A DNA stretch of 64,000 nt. Source: Adiantum capillus-veneris (lineage: Eukaryota > Streptophyta > Polypodiopsida > Polypodiales > Pteridaceae). The notes under the pieces were generated by a model, which did not search any database, was not told the DNA's origin, and was given only the letters and a program-made list of their open reading frames with translations. Positions 1-10,284 of this stretch are shown here, in pieces. The stretch spans positions 73,562,435 through 73,626,434 of the forward strand of contig CM043950.1 of NCBI GenBank assembly GCA_014529385.2, written 5' to 3'. The position numbers were made by a program, and so were the translations under genes. How positions within the stretch are numbered: position 1 is the stretch's first letter; every line of letters starts with the position of its first letter.

Positions 1-39
1 GAGCCTAACTAGCTCAATCTCGAGCCTCAGAGTCTCCAA

Positions 40-258
40 CTACTCTGACTTAGTGTCATACCTCAAGGAATCATCCCATACCGCCCTTGCTTGGGTGTCC
101 AGATAGGCATTGCCAAGGGTCCATAGTCCCACGTATTGGCATCCCACAAGATAATTCACAAATGATTCGAAGGTCCGATATACAGGACTTCGCAACTGCC
201 ATACGTAATTCCGGCGCCCATCTTGATGTTTAGAGATATTAGGTACAATATGTTGGTT
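40..258 (-). other. Exon-like open stretch, unrecognised
   Basis: One minus-strand frame stays open for 72 codons between two stops. Its composition looks protein-like, rich in aromatic residues, with stretches such as RNYVWQLRSPVYR and GLWTLGNAYLDTQARA. I do not recognise a family, and there is no convincing start codon, so at best it is an internal exon or a remnant of a mobile element. It does not resemble the missing downstream exons of the neighbouring superoxide dismutase. Confidence 0.2.
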
Positions 259-982
259 TCATTGATGGGTGTGTATGGTTCCCTACATTGCCTTCACCCA
301 AGCATGGAGATGCATTCGAGAGCCATTCTCGACGGGTGGTCTAATTGGAGCCGCAAGGTCAATCAATTATTGAAAGTGTGCTCAAAATGCCCTGTAATCT
401 AACCAGATAGTAGTCTTACTTGCTGAAAGAATGTGCAATCTCATTGTAGGCCAAGCATTTACAACATGTTAGTGGGCCTATTAAATTGAACACAAAGTTT
501 AAACATCTAGGAGCCTTTGGTTTGACGAACAATAGAGAATTCAAAGACAAATTAGACAAATTGAATTTTGAAGACAAATTAAAAAAAAAAAATCTTCAAC
601 ATTATCCGCATTAAAAGCATGCAATCCAAACCTTAAAAAGATAGCCAGTTCCATTAGCACATACAAAACCCAGGATAAATAAAATAAGCACAATGATAAG
701 TGTCAAAAAGTTTAAAAGCAAAGGCGTCTCTCTACTCTATCAATTGATTGGATCACTGGTTAACTAAAATCCGGATACTCTGGGCACGATTTTTGCCTTC
801 TTTTTGTTGTTTGAATGCTACCAAACTTAGCATGTTAAGAAGGAAAGCAGACATCTAAATTGTATCATTTTTCTCTCTGTGCAGGGAAGATAATTTTTGA
901 GAATTGCAACAAAGTGATACATAAAAACAAGCAAAAGAAAAACAAAAACTTTGCAGTGTAAAGATGCATAAAGCTTACGCTT
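259..982. other. Non-coding, AT-rich, no feature seen
   Basis: I see no coding stretch here. I looked on the minus strand for the next superoxide dismutase exons (the NHSIFW and WEHAYY blocks known from the family) and found none. This is either the first intron of that gene running off the window or the flank of a truncated copy. Confidence 0.4.
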
Positions 983-1255
983 TCAGGGACCAAGTGTGAC
1001 AATGGATTGTGGGTCCTTAGCATCGTGGAGCTTCTCAAGTGTCGTGTTGAAGTTGGGTATATACGTCTTATGATGCTTGTTGTGGTGAAGCTCAATAATC
1101 TCGCCACTGATGTAAGGCTCTAAGGCTCCATAGTTGTAAGAAAGCTCTGGTAGGGAAAAAGTTTGGAAGCCCCTGATCTGCATCCCACCAGGTGTGCACA
1201 TCCTCAGAGCTGATTCAAGCTTGCATCCAGCAGATCTCATCATGGATGCTGCCAT
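983..1255 (-). CDS. Mitochondrial Mn-superoxide dismutase, 5' exon (partial or pseudogene)
   Basis: The first exon of an Mn-superoxide dismutase, which converts superoxide to hydrogen peroxide and oxygen in the mitochondrial matrix. The chosen start is the ATG at 1253-1255, giving a basic, hydroxylated presequence of about 27 residues. The mature protein then begins with the plant-typical [21 protein letters not shown], and the HHNKHHKTY helix that holds the first metal-ligand histidine. The reading ends at VTLGP followed by TGA (983-985), where the family continues into the K-F-N-G-G-G-H block. A donor-like AGC/GTAAGC lies 7 bases past this stop, so either splicing occurs just upstream or the exon has a lesion. 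The remaining exons, with the other three ligands, are not in the window. Identity is secure; function is doubtful. Confidence 0.75.
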   Translation of the reverse strand: MAASMMRSAGCKLESALRMCTPGGMQIRGFQTFSLPELSYNYGALEPYISGEIIELHHNKHHKTYIPNFNTTLEKLHDAKDPQSIVTLGP

Positions 1256-2235
1256 ATCTAGCGAGAACCTTCGCACCTTGCTCTCTAATATCTGCAATGC
1301 CTAAAAATAGCCACTTGTTTCTTTGCATGCCGGGAGGAGCTTCAAAGAGCTTTGGTCAACTCCAGTAGGAGCATCACCCAACGTCCCTTCTCATACATAT
1401 CCACACCCATGCAGTTTCTGAAAGCGGATGCATCGACGTTGTTAATTAGCACCAAGAACCCCTTTTTTTGCGAAGTCCATCCTCATGCAAGCATCGAAGA
1501 TATGGAAATACCTTCTTTTGCAAGCAATTCTTGTTGTATTGACTCTCTAATTCGTATCCAAGGATGTTCTGGAGACGATAGCAGTGCCGCTAGTGTTGAT
1601 TTTATTAGTGATGACCTTGACATTGTCAAGTCTGAGTTCGAGAAACAAGAGCGCAAGCATACTAAATCAACCCTTGCGAATCTATGCAAGAAGCAGTGCA
1701 GGCCAGCAAGAAGATAAACCTTCTCGTAGCGTCTACGATCTCGTGACCTGGTTCTTCTCAATGTATGTATGTTGAGGAGTCCAGCAGCTACGCAAGCTCC
1801 CAACCCACTTTCCAGGGACGTAACTAGCTAAATAAATCATTGCCATGCATACAGATGAGCACCATGGCCAAAATTAGCAGCCGCTTCCGTGCAGATCATT
1901 GAGCGCTATTTATATTACTTGCCCTTAAATTTAGCACAACTGGCTGGTGTCTCTACATCATATTGCTCTCTCTTGTCCATAACTACGCGATTGTCTGCCT
2001 CTAATTCTGGCATCACTCTAGAGCTAAAAGGAGATATTGCTAAACTAGGTGCTCAATTCTGCTTTTGCCGCCATCTTTGCTCGCTTTTGCCAACTCTCAT
2101 CACAGTACTACGCGCGAGTGGCGGTTGTGCTAGTGTGTGCATGCCTCTTGCAGCCTCATGCCTACGACGCCTGCAACCACCTTGCTCCCTTTAAAAAGCC
2201 ATCTCACTCTGTCTGATCTTTCTCCTGTGTTTGTC
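1256..2235. other. Intergenic region between divergent host gene fragments
   Basis: This separates the minus-strand superoxide dismutase exon from the plus-strand SANT exon, so it would hold both promoters. Two overlapping open frames lie on opposite strands (plus 1352-1717, 121 residues; minus 1483-1803, 106 residues), but neither resembles a known family and they cannot both be real. A CCCTTTAAAAAGCC stretch near 2188 is a weak TATA-like candidate about 45 bases before the SANT start codon. Confidence 0.35.
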
Positions 2236-2442
2236 ATGGCCTCCCCCTTAAATCCTCTTTCTCGTCGCGTTCAACACAAGCATAACAGCACTACTAATGG
2301 TAACTCTAGCGCTAGCCCGGATAGAAACCACTGGGAAACCTAGGAAGAGCTGCTTCTCTACAGCGGTGTGTTGAAGCATGGCGCCGACAATTGGGCACTC
2401 GTCTTCGAGGAGATTCATTCTCGCACTCAAGCTAGCTTCTCG
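2236..2442 (+). pseudogene. SANT/Myb DNA-binding bromodomain-protein gene, first exon with a nonsense codon
   Basis: The ATG at 2236-2238 (GTCATGGCC context) opens a frame with a 35-residue Ser/Asn-rich leader, then a SANT/Myb helix: W-E-T-stop-EELLLYSGVLKHG followed by NWALVFEEIHSR. In plant bromodomain-containing SANT proteins this segment reads W-x-TWEELLL-x2-AV-x-RHG-x2-W-x2-V-x2-E+-SR. The stop TAG at 2341-2343 falls exactly on the invariant tryptophan (TGG to TAG), and the frame is otherwise intact. A good donor (TTCTCG/GTGTGT) ends the exon at 2442. No later exon follows; retrotransposon sequence begins within 300 bases. I call it a pseudogene fragment. A single-base sequencing error at 2342 is the alternative. 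Confidence 0.6.
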
Positions 2443-2726
2443 GTGTGTTCTTTTTCAAGAAAACAATCTACTAAAACCCTAAAAAGAAACCAGCTTTCTG
2501 ACATAAGCTTGCATGCATGGAAAAATTGTGACTCGTTGCAGATTTCTATGCTGGCTACAAATCTCCTTAAACGCTTTTTCTTTTCCCATACAAAAGAGTA
2601 GTGAACGAAACAAACAGAAAAGCATATTTTTTTGCACAAAAATAATAATAAGAAAGTAACTCATCTTCCTTGTGACGAAGGTTTTCAAGATTGTCGAGTG
2701 TGTCCGAGTATGTCCATGCGACCCAT
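2443..2726. other. Presumed SANT-gene intron remnant next to TRIM-like element
   Basis: After the donor at 2443 the sequence loses protein-like character on plus. On minus it is the DNA immediately downstream of the TRIM-like primer-binding site. No gag start or second LTR is visible, so the small retroelement is incomplete or its far end is diverged. Confidence 0.35.
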
Positions 2727-3853
2727 GCTCTGATACCATGTTGATGAGGAAGGGAAAACTGAGACAAGAGATGAGAGAGGGAGAGAGAGAGAGAGAGCAA
2801 GCCGACTCCAGATATGCAAACCCCAAAGTGTGTCAACTGATCACACAAGATGAGTTTATATAGAGGGGACCAGGGTGCTATATATAGAGATACTATATAT
2901 ATCTCAACACTCCGTCCTTCCGAATGTTTTGACTCTGAACTTGCTCCACTCTCTAATCCATGAGATTTAGAATCCGTTTCACTATGGGAGTCAGTGTCTG
3001 AGTCGTGTTGGTCAAAGTCTTCTATTGAGCTATCGGTGTCACTATCAGATTGGTCTACAATTGCCTTGCCCTTAGAAGATGCATGTATGGCACTTATCAT
3101 GTTCAGAGGTGCAATTTGTGGTACCTCTTCCGCCTCTGTTGTGACGCAAGTGGTTCCTCTATTTCCCCACGTATCTATGGTTGCAGCTAGGTGTACCCAG
3201 TCTACGTTGTCTGATTTCGTCATATCCGGTAACACATCCATGTAAGGAGAATCTTGGCCAATGTCTGTATCCTTCTTACAAGTGTAACAATATTGTAGTG
3301 GGGCCGAGTGGACTGTGGTGTCAGAGCGATGATCAATAATGGTTTTAGTCCCTAAGGGGTGTACCTTACCAGTCACCAAATCCACTCTAAGGACAGAGTC
3401 TTGGAATTGCAAATAGACATGATTTTTAGACCAATCGTGAAGCATTTGTGCTTCTCTCATGAATGGTCGTCCTAGAATCATTTCATATGACATAAGGTGT
3501 TTAGAGAAATCCATTACAATGAACGTATGTCGTACCTTGTGTCCTAGAACTTTGATCTTAAGATCCCTGAGAATCCCCATAGGTTTGGCTATGGTACCAT
3601 TTGCCATCTTTACCACAATGTTAGTAACACTGAGGCGGGGTTTTCCCATGGATTCCCAATCTTTTGTAATGATGCTAACTGCCGCACCACCATCAAGAAT
3701 TACCTTTATAGTTAATCCCTTGGTAGTGATGGGTAGGGTCGCATTAGACTCGTCGCCTTCAAAATACTGGCCTAATTCGTTAATGGGTACCTCGATCACA
3801 GACTCGTGTCCATCTAATTCAAGTGATTGCACATGATTTTCCTCATCAATCAT
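2567..3853 (-). pseudogene. Element A retropepsin-like protease and acidic tail
   Basis: The frame opens just after the in-frame TGA at 3923-3925. Residues of about 45-140 form a retropepsin-like domain: the active-site segment is ILDGGAAVSII (DGG instead of DTG/DSG), followed by the flap region and the C-terminal ILGRPFM motif. This would cleave the Gag polyprotein in the virus-like particle. It lacks the Cys present in B just after TKD. From about residue 250 a run of Asp-Ser-Asp-Thr-Asp repeats follows that B does not have. The last 100 or so residues simply read through the TRIM-like LTR and are not real coding sequence. Confidence 0.7.
2727..2909 (-). mobile_element. TRIM/copia-like LTR (171 bp) plus primer-binding site
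   Basis: On the minus strand the LTR starts TGTTGAGA at 2909 and ends CATCAACA at 2739, so it is bounded by TG...CA within a 6-bp inverted repeat TGTTGA/TCAACA. A TATA-like CTCTATATAAAC lies in the middle and a CT-rich tract follows. Directly after it is TGGTATCAGAGC (2727-2738), the standard copia/TRIM primer-binding site for initiator methionine tRNA. The 171-bp size suits TRIM elements. A purine-rich GGAAGGACGGAG abuts its upstream edge, so the LTR has polypurine-like and primer-site flanks at the same time. No partner LTR was found. Confidence 0.65.
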
Positions 3854-3922
3854 AATCGAGTCAGGCCTATTTGGTTGCGCAAACTACAGTAATCTCATTC
3901 GTAGCTCTCCGTTAAGGAATGC

Positions 3923-4210
3923 TCAAAGTGCAAGGAATAACTCAGGATCTCCATACAGCTTTGCTATGATCATGGTTCGGACCTCAGAAGACATGAAGTC
4001 CACTAGTTTGGCAACATTCATTGGCATTTTGCAGGGTGTAGGTCCTTGACTAGGAACTGGTAAGGATGGAATCTCATATTCCTCAATGGGATCAGGTATT
4101 CCTTCTCTAAACATCCTTTCCAACAAGAAAGGTGTATGCTCACTTTCTGATGTCCCGTCCTCACTCCCTTTTTGGATGATACTAGATATGGCTAACGGTC
4201 TATGGTTCAT
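3923..4210 (-). pseudogene. Element A gag-protease linker segment
   Basis: A linker between gag and protease, in the same frame as both neighbours. It matches element B residue for residue over most of its length (MNHRPLAISSIIQ, PFLLERMF, VDFMSSEVRT). It ends in TGA where B has CGA (Arg), a likely C-to-T change. No domain is recognised. Confidence 0.6.
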
Positions 4211-4345
4211 GTGGGGTGGATGAAATTGCGTGGGACATGCATGGGTTCTGGTTCTAGTTTCCTTTGAGTCTCCTCCACTAAACCTCTTAGATCTTTCACC
4301 TGCTCAATCTCGTCTACTGGGTTTGGGTACGTCCCAATCTTCTTT

Positions 4346-6805
4346 TTACGATCGATTCTTCCCTTTTTGCCCCTGCGGTTTATCTTGGGGGTCTTGGATT
4401 GGATTTGGAAACACTTGTGGTGTTTTCAGAGGCTCTTTATGGTTTTCTCTTATTCGGTTTTCATTTGGTTCCATGTTACGGTCTTCTTTGTCGGTCTTTC
4501 CCTTTGTGGTATTGGTTCTAGTCTCCATTGTCTCGATTGAATCTGAATCATCCTCGAGATCATTCATATACACGGGGTCATCTCCTGTTCCTATGTTTGT
4601 TTTGGAACTTGGATTTGAATTTCCCGTATTCTGCGACCTCTTCCTTCGTGTCTTCTTTTTCTTTTCTTGGATAACTGACGCGGTATCTCTCTCTTCGAGG
4701 ATATGGCCTGGCCCTTGAAGCATGGAACGTGTAATCGCATAAGCGGGTGCGACGGGTGGTATTGGCGATGTCACACTAGCAATTTCGACCAAATTTAGGG
4801 GTGTGATTCTAGGCGCATTTGGATTATAGGGGCATTGGGAAATCAAGTGATCTATGCCACAACGATTACATGTGAGTATTGGCATTGCAGACGTGCTCCC
4901 TTGATTCATGTGCATCTGTGCAGCATTCTTTTGCAGCCTAATAGGGCACTCCGCTGCCCGATGTGGTCCACCACACTCATAGCATTGAAGAGGTGGCCTC
5001 CTAGCTTGGGTGTTGATATTTTGACCTCTGGATGCGAGAGCAGCAGCTTGATAAACCGGCTTGACTTGCCCCCAACAATCTTCCATGTAGTATATAGGAC
5101 ACTCTTCCAATATATCAAGTCCGTAGGCAATACTAGTGTCTATTTCCTCCTCACAGCCATCTGCATAAGCATTAGATGGCTCGCAACCCACTTGGTTCAT
5201 AGGGGCGACTCTTGGATGCGGGGGCTGCGGTCCTAGCACAGGAGGTGGTAGCGGTGTAGCTTGTACAACATTTTGAGATCTAGGGACCATGTGTTGCGGT
5301 AGTTGCTCAACAGGTGGAGCAGGCATCAATACAGGAGCTCGAGGTGCATCTGTCCAGGCTATAGGTGGTCTATTTGCCATCATACGTTTGATCATTAAAC
5401 AATCCTTAGCTTGGTGACCATACCTACCACATGCGTTGCAAGTTCCATTAAATTTTACTCTAAACGTAGGGCACTCACTAGTGCTATGTGGACCTAAGCA
5501 AATGGAACACCATTGTTGCTCCCTTCTTGGATACATGTGACTATTTTGAGGGGGTCGATTATTCTTAAGAGACTCTTGGATTGCCTTGGTGAGGTCTGTC
5601 AAGAATGTCTCAAATACCTTTGGCACATTGGCAATGGGCTTTGCAGTCATGGGTTCATACTCAACGGCTTGTGAGCTAGTGGATCTCGTGTCAGTAGACA
5701 CCCTCATGCCTGCTATCATCAAGTTGTCCTCTAATTGGATTGCATTGGCAGTGACATCTTCCCAGGTTGTGATACCTCTAATCACTAGTCCATTATAGAT
5801 TCCTTCATTCCTCAACCCTCGAATGACTAGATCAAGCAGTTGGTTATTGTTGAAGCGCTCATTTACAGGGCAGCGAGAGTTTAAGTGCTTTAGATAACTA
5901 ATGAAGTCCCTTACTGACTCTCCTTCCTTACGTTCGGCCTTCTGTAGCTGAGATGCTACACCCCAAAGCACACCTTCTCGTATGTACTCCTTTAGAAACA
6001 ACCTTCGAAGGGTAGGGTAGATTGTTTTCTCGTCCACCCTTAGGGTTCTATACCAATCTCCAGCCTTCCCACTTAATGTCAAGCTTAAGGAATTGCACTT
6101 ATGTAGTTCGTTGTATTCCCCTAAGGAATCACACACTTGTTCAAACACTTCAATGTGTTTTCTAGCATCTTCGTCCCCATTGAATTTTTGCATGAGTTTG
6201 GCAATTTGTACTGCCTTACTTCTAGGCTCTCTATCAGATACATGACGCATATTTTCCGCGATAGATCGACCTATGGTTTGAGCAAATGCTGCCAAGTCAC
6301 CTATGTGAGGAGGCAGGGCCGGTGGAGGTACTCTTGGAATCATATGTGGGAGAGGGACAGGTACCGGTCTTCGCATATGTGTGGATGATGCAGGATATGG
6401 AACATAACCGCGTATAGGTCCACTCGGATAACGGCTAGGGAGCGGCACTCGAGGAGCATAAACAAGTGGTACAATTGGAGGTGTGGGGGCCATGTGTGCA
6501 TAAGGGGCTAGAGGCACATACGGTCGAGGCCCCATATTAGGTACTACGACACTAGGTAGTGGCATTGTGCTAACCGTAGATGTCATCGGTACATTCTCTA
6601 CCAGGCCTATCCCTGGAGTGAGCACTCTGTTTTCCTTAATAGAGGGTTGAGCCAAGTTAGGGAAGCTAAAGTTGTCGCTCGGAGGCTCAGATTGCATAGA
6701 GACCCCAGGTGAAATGACGTAAGATGGGTCCATGGGACTCATTAGAGGAGTCTCCATTTGTGATAGAGTAGGTTGTTGAGCCTTGCTCGTATCCAGAAAT
6801 CTCAT
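4346..6805 (-). pseudogene. Element A Gag with four zinc knuckles
   Basis: The structural protein of the particle. After a Pro-rich N-terminal third comes a retrotransposon Gag core (AGDWYRTLRVDEKT, LRRLFLKEYIREGVLWGV, the ER-GESVRDFI block). Four zinc knuckles follow: CSICLGPHSTSEC, CNACGRYGHQAKDC, CYECGGPHRAAEC and CNRCGIDHLISQC. Only the second has the usual CX2CX4HX4C spacing; the others have three residues before the His. A Lys/Arg cluster (KKKKTRRKR) and an acidic segment come after. The frame ends when a duplicated ATCG shifts it; B continues without the insertion. The N-terminal ORF upstream is in the same frame, separated by one TGA. Confidence 0.75.
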
Positions 6806-6832
6806 GGGGCCAGTTGAGAGTATATTTACCCC

Positions 6833-7564
6833 TCAGTTTTGCCTTTCTGATTGAATAATGCCATGGATAACATTACAGATCATTTTCTGTTGATCTTCGA
6901 TGCTCGTGGCACTAGAGGTGGATTGTACAATCTCTATCAATCCTACATGGTAGGCGTGGCCAGAGTGCAGATCCGTCAACACCTCAGTGTGGAGGTCGTA
7001 TGTCCAATGATCATTAATGAGCAATCCTTCTCGAGTCGACGTGTTAACGGTTTCTTGTGAGGTAGAAGCAATGTTGCTCCCCGTGGTTTTACTTGTCACC
7101 AACGGTACTCTAGAGGGAACTTCTGAAGGAGGCAGCTCAACAGGGCCTTCTTGGTAAGAAGTTGGTAGGATATCCACATGGACACTCTTTGGGGGTGTGG
7201 GGTCCACGTGCGATGTGAAAGGAGAGTCCACTTCCCCACCCCCTTCGTGTGCTTCATTTGCATCAGGTTCCAAGCGAGTAGCTCTACCTAATGTTTCCAT
7301 GAAACGGCTAAACATACTAGTACTAGGATGTGGAGCTTCGGGAGGTGCATGGCCTACTCTCTCAGTGTTTTGGGTAGGGTATGCTTCCATGACTTCTGAG
7401 TCGGAGGCGGAATCACTAGCGGCTATTTTAGGGTCTTGGGTGGTGCTACCTTGTGTCCCCGCTGAGGGTCTAGAGCCTATCGTGGATGGGTAATGGGTGT
7501 CCGTATGAACAGAGGCACCCTCAATATGCTCGTGTTCTAGCACCCGCCCAGAGCGTAAGTGCAT
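6833..7564 (-). pseudogene. Element A N-terminal ORF (gag leader region)
   Basis: It starts at the ATG of MHLRSGRVLEHEH at 7564, a start shared with element B at 28382. The 243-residue product is Ser/Thr/Pro-rich with no recognised domain. It runs in frame into gag except for TGA at its end, where B has Arg; B in turn has TAG 20 codons later where A has Gln. The ancestor was therefore one long Gag of which this is the N-terminal part. Confidence 0.65.
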
Positions 7565-8587
7565 GTGCTTTTGATACCCTAAGGTGTCAAAAAGCTGCTC
7601 TAGGAGGCCTTGTGACTAGTTTTTTGCGTGTTTTTTGTTTGTTTTTTTGCTAGATTTTTTAGAGCATGTCGTGGAATGGGCTGTGTGATAGCTCGAAGCG
7701 AGAATATCGCTAGGAGGGATGCGTTGTGCTTTACAGACCACCGTTTGGTTCTATTTTGCTCCAAAAAAGCCCGAAACAGTCTTTTCCTAGCTGGGGAACT
7801 AGGCTCCAAATAGCAAGTCTAAGGGTGCAAGTGGGAAGAGAAGGGAGGAGAGTGGAGGACTTGCCCCACATGCTCTCATTCCCTCTTGAGGGGGTAGGGT
7901 ATATATATAAGAGTGAGTCTAGTATATATCATAAGACTGAGGACTGAGGCCTGGGCCTGGGCTTGGGCTTGGGCTAATGATCCTGATCCCGATCAAAATT
8001 TTAGTGATCCTCCCAGTCACTCACGCTTAAATATTTTCGTTTTTTTTTTATAACCTCCCCCTCACTCACGTTTTTATTTTTCGAATTTTTTTTTCGAAAA
8101 AGTTTTTTTTTTAAAATTTTATTTTATTTTTTACTTTTTTTTTTGGATATTATTTGGTACGCGTTTTGGTGCGCGTTGACCTCACCTAACTATTTACTGT
8201 CCCACCTACCTACTGACCTGCTAATCAGTGGTTCACCTAATTACTAACCTGCTTAATTAACTAACTGTGTGCCTAACTGTGCACAAACCAAAAAACATAG
8301 AAAACACAAAAAATGCAGAAATTGAAACTTGACAGAACTGTGCAGTGCAAACCAAAAAATGCAGAAACGCAAGAAATGCTAACTGTGTAAGCTGAAATCT
8401 GAGCTTAATAGAACTAGCAAAACAGAGCTTAACAGAACACAGAAAACTTGAATGCAGTCAACAACATTCTGTCTTTCTCTATTGTTTTTGCATAACAACA
8501 ATAATCAAACTTAAGCCGGCCTTTCCTACATAAAAAATAGCTTCAATACAATTTACAGGTTGCCATTGGAGCTTCACGCGCAGCACC
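7565..8587 (-). other. Element A untranslated leader
   Basis: Non-coding leader between the primer-binding site and the first ATG. It contains a short (GGGCTT)n-type hexamer run at about 7948-7973, shared with B as (AAGCCC)n on plus, and a T-rich tract at 8040-8150. Homology with B begins near 7990, so the first 600 bases are known only from this copy. Confidence 0.55.
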
Positions 8588-8605
8588 TCCCCGGCAGCAG
8601 CGCCA
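8588..8605 (-). promoter_or_regulatory. Element A primer-binding site, Athila-type
   Basis: Read on minus, TGGCGCTGCTGCCGGGGA begins four bases after the LTR end. It differs in only two positions from the TGGCGCCGTTGCCGGGGA site I recall for Athila-type gypsy elements, which is ascribed to Asp tRNA. It marks this LTR as the 5' LTR of element A. Confidence 0.7.
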
Positions 8606-8609
8606 AAAA

Positions 8610-9158
8610 TGTCAAGGCTAGGGACTTGCTACGCGCCGTGTGCGAGCCACAAAGGCTCCTAGCACACAGTCATACAACAGACAAGATCACAAGGAAGAAC
8701 GGTGTGTCACTCACCTTCCTGCCTAGTTGCGAATGAAGGATTCCCGCACCGCGAAGAAGAGGGAGATGCCGCTACGCCCCGCTCAACCGCCTCGCCGCCG
8801 TCGTGCCGCCGCAACGCTCGATCGCACACACACTCTCACACACTCTCTCTCTCTCTCTCATACGCACACACACAAGGAGATGGTGAAGGAGAAGGTGGAG
8901 ATGGAGCAAGAGCAGCTTCTATTGCACAATGAGAGAATGAGTAAAAATTAGGTTTAGTGGCTTTTATATGAGCTCACCCCATTCACACTTGGGCGCCCAT
9001 ACTTAGCCAACTAACTCCTTGAATATTCCAATTAGAGTGCGCCTGTCATCGGCGATCACCCTTACCCTGTTCCTATTGGTCCGACAAGCCCGGTACCTGA
9101 CTCTAAATAATACAACGTTTATAGATCATAGGGTGTCTGTGTGCCGTGAGGGTTAACA
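8610..9158 (-). mobile_element. Element A 5' LTR (549 bp)
   Basis: It begins TGTTAACCCTCACGG at 9158 and ends CTAGCCTTGACA at 8610. It is closely similar to the LTR at 12075-12619 and more distantly to the one at 35165-35719. A TATA box (TATAAAA, rc of 8962-8968) and a (GT)/(GA) microsatellite near 8830-8880 are conserved in all three. No 5-bp target duplication can be checked because the 3' LTR is missing. Confidence 0.85.
8962..8968 (-). promoter_or_regulatory. LTR promoter TATA box, element A
   Basis: TATAAAA on minus, in the context GAGCTCATATAAAAGCC, conserved at the same relative position in the two sister LTRs (12265-12271 and 35361-35367). Transcription would start about 30 bases downstream, at the U3/R border. 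Confidence 0.6.
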
Positions 9159-9352
9159 CTCATTTGAGTGCGCTGGGTGGAAATGGTGCCAGATTTAAGC
9201 TTTTAGTCTCTAAAACAGTAGATAGGCATGGGTTTAGATTTTAAGTTTCTAGTGTCTCTTTTTCTTCTATACCATTTTTGTCTTCTCAGTTTCCGTTTTG
9301 GAAAGTTAAAATACTTTTCCTCCCCTCCTTTCGTGAGTAGTTAAGCTCTCAC
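9159..9352. other. Non-coding flank of element A
   Basis: A short stretch outside the A LTR, AT-rich. It continues into the minus-strand protease remnant and is probably its 3' part. Confidence 0.3.
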
Positions 9353-9985
9353 CTATTCTTTTTCCAACCCTGGATCATCTGAGGTAGTTGAACATTCTTC
9401 TAGCTCATCTGCTGCATCATAGTAGTGGTATGAAAAGACTTGTTGAACTTTCACTAAGTCCTTGGGCTTATGAATTTTTTCTTCAATGTGAAGGGTTGAA
9501 ATCATTTGTGTGGGAATTATGTCATAGTCATCCTCATTGCAAAATTGAGTAGGCATAGACGTATTTACACACACATCCATTGCTGCTAAAATTTGAGTCC
9601 ACTCAAAAGGCTCAAACAAACGCTCCAAAAAGGGTTCAGGTATATAAAGCTTCATTTGTGCAATCCTTTCTAAGATACATCTTCTTGTTTTAAGATCCCG
9701 TTTTCTGAGGCTCCACACATCCAAATAGGTGTGTCTTTGTTTAACCAAAATGGAGTCTTTGTTTCAGCCAAAGAGATTGAGTCAAATTCTTGTATGGGCG
9801 TTTCCATAACATCTCTATAAGCATGATCTTTTAGATAAACCCTTGTTATTGATCCCACTTGCTTCAAGTACAAGTTGTTGTTTCCCCAATCCTGGATGAG
9901 TTGCACTTATTGCATGAATGGCCTTCCCAAGATGATTTCATAATTGAGTTTCTTTACAAAGTCCACTATTGCAAAAGTACGAGGC
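9353..9985 (-). pseudogene. Remnant of a gypsy protease and downstream linker
   Basis: Reading on minus from 9985, the C-terminal half of a retropepsin is visible: PRTFAIVDFVKKLNYEIILGRPFM, then an in-frame TAA, then QLIQDWGNNNLYL. This parallels A and B (MILGRPFM...HDWSKNHVYL) but is clearly another family. After a frame change near 9700 a 130-residue tail continues with no known domain. The active-site half is gone; the break at GAGGCACCTA coincides with the start of element C on the opposite strand, so the two were joined by rearrangement. Confidence 0.6.
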
Positions 9986-10183
9986 ACCTAGGGTAATAGA
10001 AAACTACTGGCAAAAATCCTCACCTATTACCAATTGGAACAATTGGTTTCAAAGGGTGACAAGCTCATTTCAAAGGGTATGATCTACCCAAGGAAGGGGG
10101 GAGTGTTTGTGGACATCCATCATTCACTTGCTTCCCTCTCAACCTTTCTCCCTGACCTCTTAATCTCCGATCTTAGGGAATGT

Positions 10184-10192
10184 ATATATAAA
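10184..10192 (+). promoter_or_regulatory. Candidate internal TATA box in element C
   Basis: TATATATAAAGCC lies about 95 bases upstream of the ATG of the accessory ORF. The same place in B reads ACATATAAAGC. This could drive a separate transcript from inside the element. It is a sequence match only. Confidence 0.35.
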
Positions 10193-10284
10193 GCCATCAC
10201 ACAAATCATAAAAACAAATTATGCACAAAAACACGACCCTTGTAATATTTGCACTCTACCCATCATCTATCTGCGTGTACAGAT

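Larger units (their letters stand above)
2910..9158 (-). mobile_element. Element A: Ty3/gypsy element with gag and protease only, 3' end missing
   Basis: In minus orientation: 5' LTR 9158-8610, primer-binding site, leader, an N-terminal ORF, gag, then protease, ending abruptly at the TRIM-like LTR. It parallels element B (27944-35719) closely at DNA level. Neither copy has reverse transcriptase, RNase H or integrase between protease and LTR, so the family is non-autonomous. The reading is broken by TGA at the end of the N-terminal ORF (B has Arg), a 4-bp ATCG insertion near 4347, a deletion of about 22 bp near 4236, and TGA at 3923-3925 (B has Arg). The A tail after about 3125 diverges from B and becomes very acidic. 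Confidence 0.8.

Noticed and set aside
1352-1803. Host gene on either strand between SOD and SANT
   Set aside because: Two overlapping opposite frames, neither with known domains, splice signals or conserved composition.
2341-2343. RNA editing or readthrough rescuing the SANT stop codon
   Set aside because: U-to-C editing in plants is organellar; this is a nuclear-type gene fragment next to retrotransposons, and no later exon is present.
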